DNA from: CAYLRF01 sp964385995
Lineage (GTDB): Bacteria > Bacillota > Clostridia > Lachnospirales > Lachnospiraceae
Length of the DNA stretch: 24,103 nt
Assembly: GCA_964385995.1 (NCBI GenBank)
Contig: CAYLRF010000024.1
Coordinates: forward strand, 1-24,103
Direction of reading: 5' to 3'
The position numbers were made by a program, and so were the translations under genes. The notes under the pieces were generated by a model. It did not search any database and was not told the DNA's origin. It saw only the letters and a list, made by a program, of their open reading frames with translations. Positions 1 to 6,548 of the stretch are shown piece after piece. Position 1 is the stretch's first letter. Each line of letters starts with the position of its first letter.

Positions 1-2
1 AG

Positions 3-1379
3 GAGGGATACACTCAGTCAAAGCCGGTGGTGACGGTGGGCGGCAAGGTCATCACCGCGGACAGCGGCCCGGTTGATAACAATACTTACACTTATACGGC
101 GAAAAATATCACTTCTGAGACTATCGTAAATGTGACGGGCGTGACGCTTAATACCTATAAGATAACGCTGACAAAGGGCGAGGGGTACACCTTAAGTTCC
201 AATCAGGACACGGTTCGGTATGACGAGACATTCACATTTCGGGCGACGGTAGACGCGAAGTATGCCGCTAACTTCAGCGAGTCAGATATAAAGGTGACAG
301 GTACGAGTCAGACAGATGCCACGGTCACGTCGAACAAAGATACCGGAGAGTATCAGATATCAAACGTGAAAGACAACCTTACCGTCAGTGTCAATCTTCC
401 TGCTGCTGCCAAATTCAGTGTCACGTTTCCGTCCGGTGACGGGTACACATGCGATCTCGCCGAGCCCGCAAGTGGTGTCGAATACGGCTCAACCGTCTCA
501 TTTAAACTGACTCCGAAGAATGGATATCAGATCACTTCGGTAAGCTATACGATGGGTGGGACGACCATTCCTCTTACGCCCGTGGGTGACGGTCAATATA
601 TCATCAATAACGTCACGGCAGACATCACTGACATAAATGTAACTGTCCGCGAGGTGGTATATACCGTCACGTTTATCGAATCCCGGGCGAAAGACGCCAC
701 GAAAAGGACGCGGACAGAGACTTATACGGTGAGTAGGCATGGCGGCTTGACCTATGACAAAGGAGAAGGAAAGCTGACGCTGCCCCAACCCGATAAAGAC
801 AACACATCTATTCGCTATCTTTTTAATGGATGGTATGCAAACGGAGAAGAGAAGACAGAGATTATATTTGGCAACACGGACGCCTTCATCACTCTGGAGG
901 CTGTTTACGGCTTAAATTATGACAGGCTGTTTGACGTCACGCTTGAGTCGACGTGGAACACAGGCGACACATACACTTTGCGCCTCGCGGCGGCGTGGTT
1001 CGCGGATGACTTGGACGAATTTAAAGACCTGGACATCAAAGTCGAGGACTGCGGATTTTTCATGGCTACGAGTGAGTTCACGCTCAACGATGAATACATG
1101 AAAAAGTGTATTGACAGCATTCAGAATTACAACAGACAGCTGATGCTGATAGATAAGAATAAACGTATCTATATGTTTAATTTCGGTGAGGGCTCATATT
1201 CATTGAACGGAACATTTACGCAGGCGTTCGGAGGTATCAGCAGTCAGGTAGAAGGCCGTTATGTCATCGCCTACGTGCATGTGACGATCAATGGAGGGTC
1301 ATATTACTACTTTAGCGGCCAAAACGATGATGTCGGAGATCATCAGTATGAGTCGGAGTATATCCCCGTGAAAGCCTAG
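3..1379 (+). CDS. Repeat-bearing surface/adhesin-like protein, C-terminal part (5' truncated by window edge)
   Basis: The reading frame is already open at base 3 and no ribosome site precedes the first GTG codons at 27 and 30, so this is the 3' end of a longer gene. At least two modules of about 80 residues are visible. They begin GEGYTLSS and GDGYTCDL, continue with a 'V-YG/DE-TF-F' strand, and end in ISNVKDNLTVSV and INNVTADITDINVTV. A third segment (YTVTFIES ... YLFNGWYANG ... ITLEAVYG) has the look of the InlB-type/Flg_new repeat of secreted Gram-positive proteins. The last 150 residues (from YDRLFDVTLES) are not recognised. No LPXTG motif or terminal membrane anchor is visible; the protein ends GDHQYESEYIPVKA. 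Composition and modules suggest an extracellular beta-rich protein. Function is unknown. Confidence 0.75.
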   Translation, partial: EGYTQSKPVVTVGGKVITADSGPVDNNTYTYTAKNITSETIVNVTGVTLNTYKITLTKGEGYTLSSNQDTVRYDETFTFRATVDAKYAANFSESDIKVTGTSQTDATVTSNKDTGEYQISNVKDNLTVSVNLPAAAKFSVTFPSGDGYTCDLAEPASGVEYGSTVSFKLTPKNGYQITSVSYTMGGTTIPLTPVGDGQYIINNVTADITDINVTVREVVYTVTFIESRAKDATKRTRTETYTVSRHGGLTYDKGEGKLTLPQPDKDNTSIRYLFNGWYANGEEKTEIIFGNTDAFITLEAVYGLNYDRLFDVTLESTWNTGDTYTLRLAAAWFADDLDEFKDLDIKVEDCGFFMATSEFTLNDEYMKKCIDSIQNYNRQLMLIDKNKRIYMFNFGEGSYSLNGTFTQAFGGISSQVEGRYVIAYVHVTINGGSYYYFSGQNDDVGDHQYESEYIPVKA

Positions 1380-1491
1380 CCTTAAGCCGGGCAGTCTGCA
1401 GAGTATGGACCCTTAAGATGGACGCCTGCAAGCATGGAGTGTGAGGTGATGTCCTAAGGTGCGGGATTTTATGATTAGAAGGCTGCAGGTA

Positions 1492-1519
1492 TTTGGTTAT
1501 TGCAGAAAATTGGTATAGT
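1492..1519 (+). promoter_or_regulatory. Candidate promoter with extended -10 upstream of the small peptide gene
   Basis: An extended -10 (TGG then TATAGT at 1514-1519) has a weak -35 TTTGGT at 1492-1497, 16 bp away. It lies about 90 bp before the start at 1612. A TTGACA at 1552-1557 has no acceptable -10 at 17 bp. Confidence 0.4.
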
Positions 1520-1611
1520 AAAGCCGGCGAATTATTTCGTCTCATTTCTCATTGACATTAAGAGGAAGCAAGCGCGAGTAACGCCGCGTTATAAGGAAAG
1601 GAGACTATGCG

Positions 1612-1830
1612 ATGGATTATGCGATGTGTTCGAATTATACAAGAGCCGTGATGGAGATTGTCTCACTTGACGAGAAGGAAAACAGCGCCCGGTGTGAGCC
1701 CGGGGATTCGTTCAATGGCGGTACATGGCCTGAAGATCCTCTTTGCGGTGCTTCCGGCGGAAGCTATGAATGCAGTTCCGGTGATACCGATATAGAATGT
1801 CCCGCCGATATCAGCACCCCAGGCATATAA
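1612..1830 (+). CDS. Small acidic, Cys/Gly/Ser-containing peptide (72 aa), unknown function
   Basis: This is a short gene with a good ribosome site (AAGGAAAGGAG, about 9 nt before ATG 1612), a candidate promoter upstream and a terminator downstream, so it looks genuinely expressed. The protein has five cysteines (C6, C28, C45, C54, C63). The second half is rich in Gly, Ser, Asp and Glu (LCGASGGSYECSS, DIECPADIS), and the first half is more leader-like (YTRAVMEIVSLDEKEN). There is no signal peptide or membrane segment. The layout resembles a leader/core peptide such as a RiPP precursor, but no processing gene is adjacent. The only candidate modifying enzyme in the window is the radical SAM/SPASM protein 6.9 kb downstream. 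I do not recognise a family; it could equally be a small metal-binding or orphan protein. Confidence 0.6.
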   Translation: MDYAMCSNYTRAVMEIVSLDEKENSARCEPGDSFNGGTWPEDPLCGASGGSYECSSGDTDIECPADISTPGI

Positions 1831-1835
1831 AGACC

Positions 1836-1908
1836 GATTCCGCTCCGTAAATTCAGCCCGGTTCCGTTCCGTAAATCAAACCCGGTTCCGTTCCGTAAAT
1901 CAAACCCG
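1836..1908 (+). repeat. 24-bp tandem repeat, three copies
   Basis: Copy 1 (1836-1860, 25 bp) is diverged. Copies 2 (1861-1884) and 3 (1885-1908) are identical; each begins GTTCCGTTCCGTAAATC and ends AAACCCG. The terminal AAACCCG of copy 3 forms the 5' arm of the adjoining terminator. Confidence 0.9.
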
Positions 1909-1942
1909 GCTTTGCGTCAGAATGCGTGGAGCCGGGTTTTTT
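1902..1942 (+). terminator. Rho-independent terminator after the small peptide gene
   Basis: A 10-bp stem, AAACCCGGCT (1902-1911) with AGCCGGGTTT (1930-1939), is followed by a T run through 1942. The 18-nt loop is long. Its 5' arm is supplied by the 24-bp tandem repeat. Confidence 0.8.
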
Positions 1943-1956
1943 ACGTTTGCCGTCGC

Positions 1957-2056
1957 NNNNNNNNNNNNNNNNNNNNNNNNNNNNNNNNNNNNNNNNNNNN
2001 NNNNNNNNNNNNNNNNNNNNNNNNNNNNNNNNNNNNNNNNNNNNNNNNNNNNNNNN
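1957..2056. other. Scaffold gap of 100 N, bordered by identical 55-bp ends
   Basis: There are exactly 100 N. The 55 bases before the gap (1902-1956) are identical to the 55 bases after it (2057-2111). This fits two contigs ending in the same assembler k-mer, so the true gap size is unknown. It may be zero, with one copy of the 55-mer, or it may be a longer unresolved repeat. Confidence 0.95.
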
Positions 2057-2111
2057 AAACCCGGCTTTGCGTCAGAATGCGTGGAGCCGGGTTTTTTACG
2101 TTTGCCGTCGC
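2057..2111 (+). repeat. Second copy of the 55-bp terminator segment
   Basis: Exact duplicate of 1902-1956, carrying the same hairpin (arms 2057-2066 and 2085-2094) and T run. It is probably an assembly duplicate of the terminator rather than an independent one. Confidence 0.85.
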
Positions 2112-2237
2112 TCTGTCACATATCGTATCCCTACACCCATTTCCACGCACATTTCACACATTTCCGCGTCCATTGTGTTGATACCGGATGTCCCCATCCA
2201 TAGCCTCATCCTATACCGCGTAATCGGTTTCCCGTAT

Positions 2238-2266
2238 TGGACAGCCGGCCGCTTTTCGTATATATT
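2238..2266 (+). promoter_or_regulatory. Sigma-A promoter of the ABC transporter genes
   Basis: TGGACA (2238-2243), a 17-bp spacer, then TATATT (2261-2266). The start site is expected near 2273, about 60 nt before the permease ATG. The frame open from 2237 begins inside this promoter, which argues for the later start at 2336. Confidence 0.65.
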
Positions 2267-2335
2267 TCCAGCGCGAACATCGTGACGGGCTTACATGCAG
2301 ACTTTTGGATTGCCTTGAAAGGAGCTGACACGCGG

Positions 2336-3310
2336 ATGGCGAAGGAACAAGGGACTAAGAAATCGGATCTTCTTCAAAGGACGCTTCCGATTCCGTCGAT
2401 TCTGCTGGCGCTCGCGCTGCAGGCCGCGCTGCCGAACTCGTCAAGGCAGCCCGCCGCGGGAGCGCCGTATTTCACATATACGATCCTTGTGTGTCTCGCC
2501 GCATACATCGCGGGGTATGTCGCGTCCTTTTTCTCCGGGAAAGTGAGGGCATGGCTCGCTTACAAGGGATATTTTATAGCGGGAACATTTCTCTTCTTTA
2601 ACGTCCTAAATCTCGTCACGTCGAAATTCGCGCTTCTTCCGCCGCTTTATTTTCCGTCCCTTGACAGGGTATTCGGGGCTTTGGTGAACGACAGGGTTCT
2701 TCTGGGCAAATGCCTTCTCTACTCGGCGCGGCTCCTTTTCGTGGGTTATTTCAGCGGGGTCGCGGCGGGCTTTATCTGCGGAGTCGCGGTGGGATTCAGC
2801 AAAAAGGTGAGCTACTGGCTTATGCCCGTGGTGCGGATCTTAGGCCCCATACCCTCGACCGCGTGGATACCTCTGGTGCTGGTATGCTTTCCGTCCGCCG
2901 TCTCCGCGAGCACATTCCTCGTCGCGGTGGCGGTGTGGTTTCCCATGACGATCATGACCTCAAGCGGCATAAGCAACATCAAGAACGCGTATTTCGAGGT
3001 TTCTCGCACATTGGGAGCGGGGAAATTTTCGCAGATATTCAGAGTCGGGATACCGGCCGCCATGCCGCACATGTTTCTCGGACTTTTTAACGGCACGTGC
3101 GCTTCTTTCATCACCCTCGTGACAGCGGAGATGATCGGCACGAAATACGGTGTCGGCTGGTACATAAACTGGCAGAAAGACATGCTCTCATACGCGAATG
3201 TTTACGCCGGGCTTATAGTGATAGCGGTGGTTTTCTCGGTGCTCATCACTCTTCTTTTCAAAGTCAGGGATAAGCTCCTGCTGTGGCAGAAGGGGGTGAT
3301 CAAATGGTAG
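2336..3310 (+). CDS. ABC transporter permease, SsuC/TauC/ThiX-like (BPD_transp_1)
   Basis: Membrane subunit of an ABC importer of the nitrate/sulfonate/taurine/pyrimidine class. ATG 2336 (MAKEQGTKKSD) is chosen because it follows an AAAGGAG site and lies downstream of the promoter. Hydrophobic segments run throughout: an N-terminal pair (SILLALALQAALP; ILVCLAAYIAGYVASFF), then the core with the permease 'EAA' loop near EVSRTLGAGKFSQIFRVGIPAAMP, which contacts the ATPase. At 324 residues it is longer than the usual roughly 260, because of extra N-terminal membrane segments. It overlaps the ATPase gene by 7 nt (ATGGTAG), so translational coupling is likely. The substrate cannot be read from the sequence. 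Confidence 0.9.
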   Translation: MAKEQGTKKSDLLQRTLPIPSILLALALQAALPNSSRQPAAGAPYFTYTILVCLAAYIAGYVASFFSGKVRAWLAYKGYFIAGTFLFFNVLNLVTSKFALLPPLYFPSLDRVFGALVNDRVLLGKCLLYSARLLFVGYFSGVAAGFICGVAVGFSKKVSYWLMPVVRILGPIPSTAWIPLVLVCFPSAVSASTFLVAVAVWFPMTIMTSSGISNIKNAYFEVSRTLGAGKFSQIFRVGIPAAMPHMFLGLFNGTCASFITLVTAEMIGTKYGVGWYINWQKDMLSYANVYAGLIVIAVVFSVLITLLFKVRDKLLLWQKGVIKW

Positions 3311-4086
3311 GAGGCCTAAGTGTCCTTGGGGTTGGCAAGAGATTCCCGAGAGCCGGAGAAGAGGATCTCGTGGCTCTTGACGGCGTAGATCTGGAGGTGG
3401 AAGCCGGGTCATTCATATCCCTTATAGGTCCGTCGGGGTGCGGGAAATCCACGCTGCTTCGGCTGATAGCGGGTCTGGATACGGCGGATGAGGGCGTCAT
3501 ATCCATGGACGGGCAGGAGATAAAAGGGACGAGCTATGAGCGCGGGCTCGTGTTTCAGGATCCGACGCTTTTTCCGTGGCTTGATATTTATGAAAATGTC
3601 GCGTTCGGTCTGAAAGCGCGGAAAATCTGGAGGCGCGACAGGCATAAAGTGGATGAATATATCCGGCTGGTCGGCCTTACCGGTTTTGAAAAGTCCTATC
3701 CGCACCAGCTCTCGGGCGGGATGTGTCAGAGGGCGTCACTTGCTAGGGCGCTCGTGGGGAAACCTAAGATCCTGCTTCTGGATGAGCCGCTGGGCGCCCT
3801 GGACGCCTTCACGCGGATGAACATGCAGGATGAGATCTTAAGGATATGGAAGGAAGAGAGCATGACCATGGTCATGGTGACGCATGACGTCGATGAGGCC
3901 ATCTATCTCTCGGACAGAGTCGTCGTCATGTCGCCGAGGCCCGCGAAGATCGAGAGGATAATCGACGTCGGCATGGGAAGGCCCCGCGACAGGAGCAGTC
4001 CCGATTTCTTGAATTACAGGGCGAAAATCCTGAATATCCTGCATTACGGGGGAAATGCCACGGACGATATGACCTATACCATCTGA
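3304..4086 (+). CDS. ABC transporter ATP-binding protein, SsuB/TauB-like
   Basis: Cytoplasmic ATPase partner of the permease. With ATG 3304 (ribosome site AAGGGGG) the protein is 260 residues. It shows Walker A GPSGCGKST (42-50), Q-loop Q85 in LVFQDPTLFPW, signature LSGGM (136-140, with Met in place of the usual Gln), Walker B ILLLDEP (from 156) and switch His194 in VMVTHDVDEA. The FPWLDIYENVAFGL segment is typical of the nitrate/sulfonate/taurine subfamily. The start codon overlaps the permease stop. The ORF could be extended upstream to 3283, but that would enter the permease frame without a better ribosome site. Confidence 0.93.
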   Translation: MVGGLSVLGVGKRFPRAGEEDLVALDGVDLEVEAGSFISLIGPSGCGKSTLLRLIAGLDTADEGVISMDGQEIKGTSYERGLVFQDPTLFPWLDIYENVAFGLKARKIWRRDRHKVDEYIRLVGLTGFEKSYPHQLSGGMCQRASLARALVGKPKILLLDEPLGALDAFTRMNMQDEILRIWKEESMTMVMVTHDVDEAIYLSDRVVVMSPRPAKIERIIDVGMGRPRDRSSPDFLNYRAKILNILHYGGNATDDMTYTI

Positions 4087-4106
4087 TTTGCCGGTGACGG
4101 CGATGT

Positions 4107-4135
4107 ATGACAGGCAAACTACAGTAGGGTATAAC
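4107..4135 (+). promoter_or_regulatory. Candidate promoter of the binding-protein gene
   Basis: ATGACA (4107-4112), a 17-bp spacer, then TATAAC (4130-4135). The start site is expected near 4142, just before the structured element at 4158. The binding-protein mRNA would therefore carry that element in its leader. Confidence 0.5.
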
Positions 4136-4157
4136 AGAATATCGGTGGGCGGGATGC

Positions 4158-4207
4158 GGGGAGCGCGCGGCGCCAAACAACCGTAGTTCGCTTTCTGCTC
4201 CGACATC
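4158..4207 (+). ncRNA. Candidate structured leader element, copy A
   Basis: It holds GGGG-A-GCGC-(GCG)-GCGC followed directly by CAAACAACC. The GCGC arms (4163-4166 and 4170-4173) form a short hairpin, and GGGG (4158-4161) can pair with the CC of CAAACAACC (4074-4082 equivalent: 4174-4182). The same arrangement recurs at 5349-5374. It lies between a candidate promoter and the lipoprotein gene, so a cis-regulatory RNA is plausible. It matches no riboswitch class I can recall (not TPP, THF, preQ1, cobalamin or guanidine). A dispersed intergenic repeat is the main alternative. Confidence 0.45.
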
Positions 4208-4259
4208 ATTATACAGATAGGTTAGGACACATCATTCATCAAAAGGGAGGATTAAGAAG

Positions 4260-5282
4260 ATGAGAAGGAAAACATCACGGATCGCGTGGATTCTGGCGGC
4301 GGTAATCGCGCTCGGCGCGTGTCTTACGGGGTGCGGCAAGGACGGCAAAGAGACGAAGAGCTCCAAAGCGGAGGATGATTATGAGCTGAAGGTCGGATAC
4401 GGGACGGTGCTCTGTCAAGCGCCGATCCAGATAGCGATCGAGAAAGGCTATCTCGATGACGAGGGTCTGAAGTATCAGGTGGTGAGGATGGACGGCCTCG
4501 TGACGGATTATATAGGATCGGGAGATGTGGACGCCAGCTACGGGCTCGTGAGCAAATTTCTGCAGCCCATCGGAAACGGGCTGGACATCACCATGACCGC
4601 GGGGATTCATAACGGCTGTATCAAGCTCCTCGTAAAGCCCGACTCGGGGATCGATAAAATAGCGGATTTGAAAGGTAAGACGGTCGGGGTGGTGGCGCTC
4701 GCGGAGGCTCCGTGCGTGCTGCTTAAGAGAGCGCTTCACAGCGTCGGAGTCGGAGTTACATCAGACAACATGGAAGTAAATTTCGTGATTTACAGCAATT
4801 CGGATCTCGCGCTGGCTTTAGATAACGGCTCCGTGGACGCCATCTGCCTCACGGATCCCGCCGCCAGTGTCGCCATCAACACATACGGATACAAGACGCT
4901 TCTTGACAATGCCGTGGACGAGCCGTATAAGGACGAATACTGCTGCGCGACATTCGTCACGAACGATTTGGCGAAGAACCATCCCGAGATAGCGGCGAAA
5001 TTCACCCGCGCCGTCATGAAGGCGTCGGCATGGGTGGAGGAAAATCCGCAGGAGGCCGCTTCTTTGTTAGTAGAGAAGGAATACCTGACGGGGGATCCGA
5101 AACTTTTGGGAAATCTTCTTGACAGCTATGTCTGCAAGCCATCGGTGCAGGGAGGGTATGACGCGGTGAAAAACAACGTGAAGGAGTTCGTGGAAATCGG
5201 CCTTCTGGACGCTACCACCGACGTGGACGCCTTTATAAAGAAATCGTTCACCTTCCTTGACGGCGTTGAGGAGACATATTAA
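4260..5282 (+). CDS. ABC transporter substrate-binding lipoprotein, NMT1/SsuA-like
   Basis: Extracytoplasmic solute receptor for the importer encoded just upstream. ATG 4260 follows AAAAGGGAGG. The N-terminus has a basic stretch, a hydrophobic core and the lipobox L22-T-G-C25, so the mature protein should be a lipid-anchored lipoprotein. The body shows the NMT1/OpuAC-type pattern: VGYGTVLCQAPIQIAIEKGYLDDEGL at the N-lobe, then DLKGKTVGVVALAEAPC, then LALDNGSVDAICLTDPAAS. This fold binds sulfonates, nitrate, thiamine precursors and similar small ligands; which one applies is not visible. The gene is separated from the ATPase by 173 bp with its own promoter and structured element. A GTCCG/CGGAC hairpin (5284-5299) follows the stop without a T run. 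Confidence 0.9.
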   Translation: MRRKTSRIAWILAAVIALGACLTGCGKDGKETKSSKAEDDYELKVGYGTVLCQAPIQIAIEKGYLDDEGLKYQVVRMDGLVTDYIGSGDVDASYGLVSKFLQPIGNGLDITMTAGIHNGCIKLLVKPDSGIDKIADLKGKTVGVVALAEAPCVLLKRALHSVGVGVTSDNMEVNFVIYSNSDLALALDNGSVDAICLTDPAASVAINTYGYKTLLDNAVDEPYKDEYCCATFVTNDLAKNHPEIAAKFTRAVMKASAWVEENPQEAASLLVEKEYLTGDPKLLGNLLDSYVCKPSVQGGYDAVKNNVKEFVEIGLLDATTDVDAFIKKSFTFLDGVEETY

Positions 5283-5348
5283 AGTCCGAACATGCGGACG
5301 CCGGCGGCCGGTACACGAGACGCGGGATGATACGTCACAGCTTCTAAA

Positions 5349-5426
5349 GGGAGCGCGTAAGCGTCAAACAACCCGTAATATCACTTTCCGGTCCTGATAT
5401 CGTGCGGATGTGCCGGATTGCGTGAT
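5349..5426 (+). ncRNA. Candidate structured leader element, copy B
   Basis: GGG-A-GCGC-GTAA-GCGT-CAAACAACCC (5349-5374): a GNRA-capped 4-bp hairpin inside an outer GGG/CCC pairing. It shares GGGAGCGCG and CAAACAACC exactly with copy A, and the similarity continues in the flank (CTTTC ... TCC ... GA-ATC). Downstream a second nested stem is possible: ATCAC (5380-5384) with GTGAT (5422-5426), and TCCGG (5387-5391) with CCGGA (5413-5417). It ends about 60 nt before the hydrolase start. The core hairpin differs from copy A in sequence but keeps pairing. No promoter is obvious upstream, so it may be reached by readthrough. Confidence 0.45.
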
Positions 5427-5485
5427 GTCGGGATGAAAGGTTGTATCACGGAAGCCGGCGGCCGGGATGGAGGATGATAAAAAGC

Positions 5486-6313
5486 ATGCATGAAGTCACG
5501 CAAATAACCGATGGGATCCGGCAGGTTCAGGAGGCCCGGGGAGTTTACTTCACGGTGATAGAAGGGACGAGGCGCGCCATAATCTTTGACTGCGGCTACG
5601 GGATAGCGGACAATCGGGGATGGGCGGATGATTTTCTTCGCGTACCGTATACAGTGGTGAACAGCCACGGACACCCGGATCACGCCCTCGGAAATTACCA
5701 ATATCCGAGTGTTCATATCCATCTCGCGGATCTTAGCCTGTGCGAGAGGGTCAATACTTATGAGCGTCGGAGGGAGACCTATCTTCGCGTAGCGGAAGAA
5801 AACGGCCTTGATAAGTCGCGGGCGGATGAGTTCGCGGGTAAGGGATGTCCCGAAATGCTTCCGGTTTCCGACGGGGAAATATGGGATCTGGGCGGGCGTC
5901 GCGTGGAGGCGGTGCACCTTCCGGGACACACGCGGGGGAGCATAGGCCTTCTTATCCGGGACGAGCGTCTTCTCATATCCGGGGACGCCTTTAATCCCGA
6001 CATGTGGATGTTCGCCGAAAATCACGATACTTTGGACACCCTGCAGGCGACTCTGGAAAGGGCTATAGAGCTTCCCTTCGACGCCTATCTGGGAGGCCAT
6101 TGCACTACACCGATTCCGAGAGATTTTCTCCGGGAAGTTCATGAAAATGTCATAAGGAAGGAAATTGACCGGGACTCATATGCCGTGATCTTAGGACAGC
6201 CGACCTACACCATGCGCCACAGCGGCCGGTACGGGACGAGTACCATAGCCATCGCCGCCAAGGACGCCCGGGCCTTACGGAAAAGCACATCTTCACCGCC
6301 CGCGGGAGAGTGA
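5486..6313 (+). CDS. Metallo-beta-lactamase-fold hydrolase
   Basis: A 275-residue cytoplasmic enzyme of the glyoxalase II-like MBL superfamily. It carries the metal site HGHPDH (61-66), His148 in LPGHTRGS, Asp167 in ISGDAF and His195 in GGHC, so the two-metal centre looks complete. ATG 5486 is chosen because the only ribosome site, GGATGGAGG, is 12 nt upstream of it; ATG 5474 lies immediately after that site and is too close. There is no signal peptide. The fold covers thioester, phosphodiester and lactone hydrolases, and the substrate is not determinable. It follows the ABC operon and shares its leader element, which hints at a related regulon. Confidence 0.85.
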   Translation: MHEVTQITDGIRQVQEARGVYFTVIEGTRRAIIFDCGYGIADNRGWADDFLRVPYTVVNSHGHPDHALGNYQYPSVHIHLADLSLCERVNTYERRRETYLRVAEENGLDKSRADEFAGKGCPEMLPVSDGEIWDLGGRRVEAVHLPGHTRGSIGLLIRDERLLISGDAFNPDMWMFAENHDTLDTLQATLERAIELPFDAYLGGHCTTPIPRDFLREVHENVIRKEIDRDSYAVILGQPTYTMRHSGRYGTSTIAIAAKDARALRKSTSSPPAGE

Positions 6314-6392
6314 CGCAACTATCCGCCGCCACTGATATTTTCCGACAGCGTCATATCCATACGAAGAGTCGGGAAAGCGCGCCGAAAACCGG

Positions 6393-6421
6393 TTGACAAA
6401 CGCGTTGAAATACTGTATAAA
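6393..6421 (+). promoter_or_regulatory. Near-consensus sigma-A promoter of the alpha-galactosidase operon
   Basis: TTGACA (6393-6398), a 17-bp spacer, then TATAAA (6416-6421). The start site is expected near 6428, leaving a leader of about 120 nt. A TTG in the -35 box has been open to misreading as a start codon. Confidence 0.8.
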
Positions 6422-6548
6422 CCGTCATAACAGTCGCCCGTGCCTTAAAGCGGTACGGTTTATTACGTGTCTTAAGGGACGGACGGCGGGCATGAAGATT
6501 CGGGGCGTTTTTAGGAGACGGCGGCAGGACCGCGGAAAGGTGGCGCAC

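Noticed and set aside
1552..1580. TTGACA at 1552 as a promoter for the small peptide gene
   Set aside because: The hexamer 17 bp downstream is CGAGTA, a poor -10; the extended -10 at 1511-1519 is better.
1912..2285. Open frames running through the first N gap
   Set aside because: They exist only because N codons cannot be stops, and they consist of terminator and repeat sequence.
2112..2335. TPP riboswitch expected before a thiamine-precursor-type ABC operon
   Set aside because: The conserved CTGAGA and ACCTGATC-type blocks are absent, so neither a TPP switch nor a thiamine-precursor substrate is supported.
6393..6548. N-terminal extension of the alpha-galactosidase from TTG 6393
   Set aside because: The TTG is part of a TTGACA -35 box with a matching -10, so translation cannot start there.
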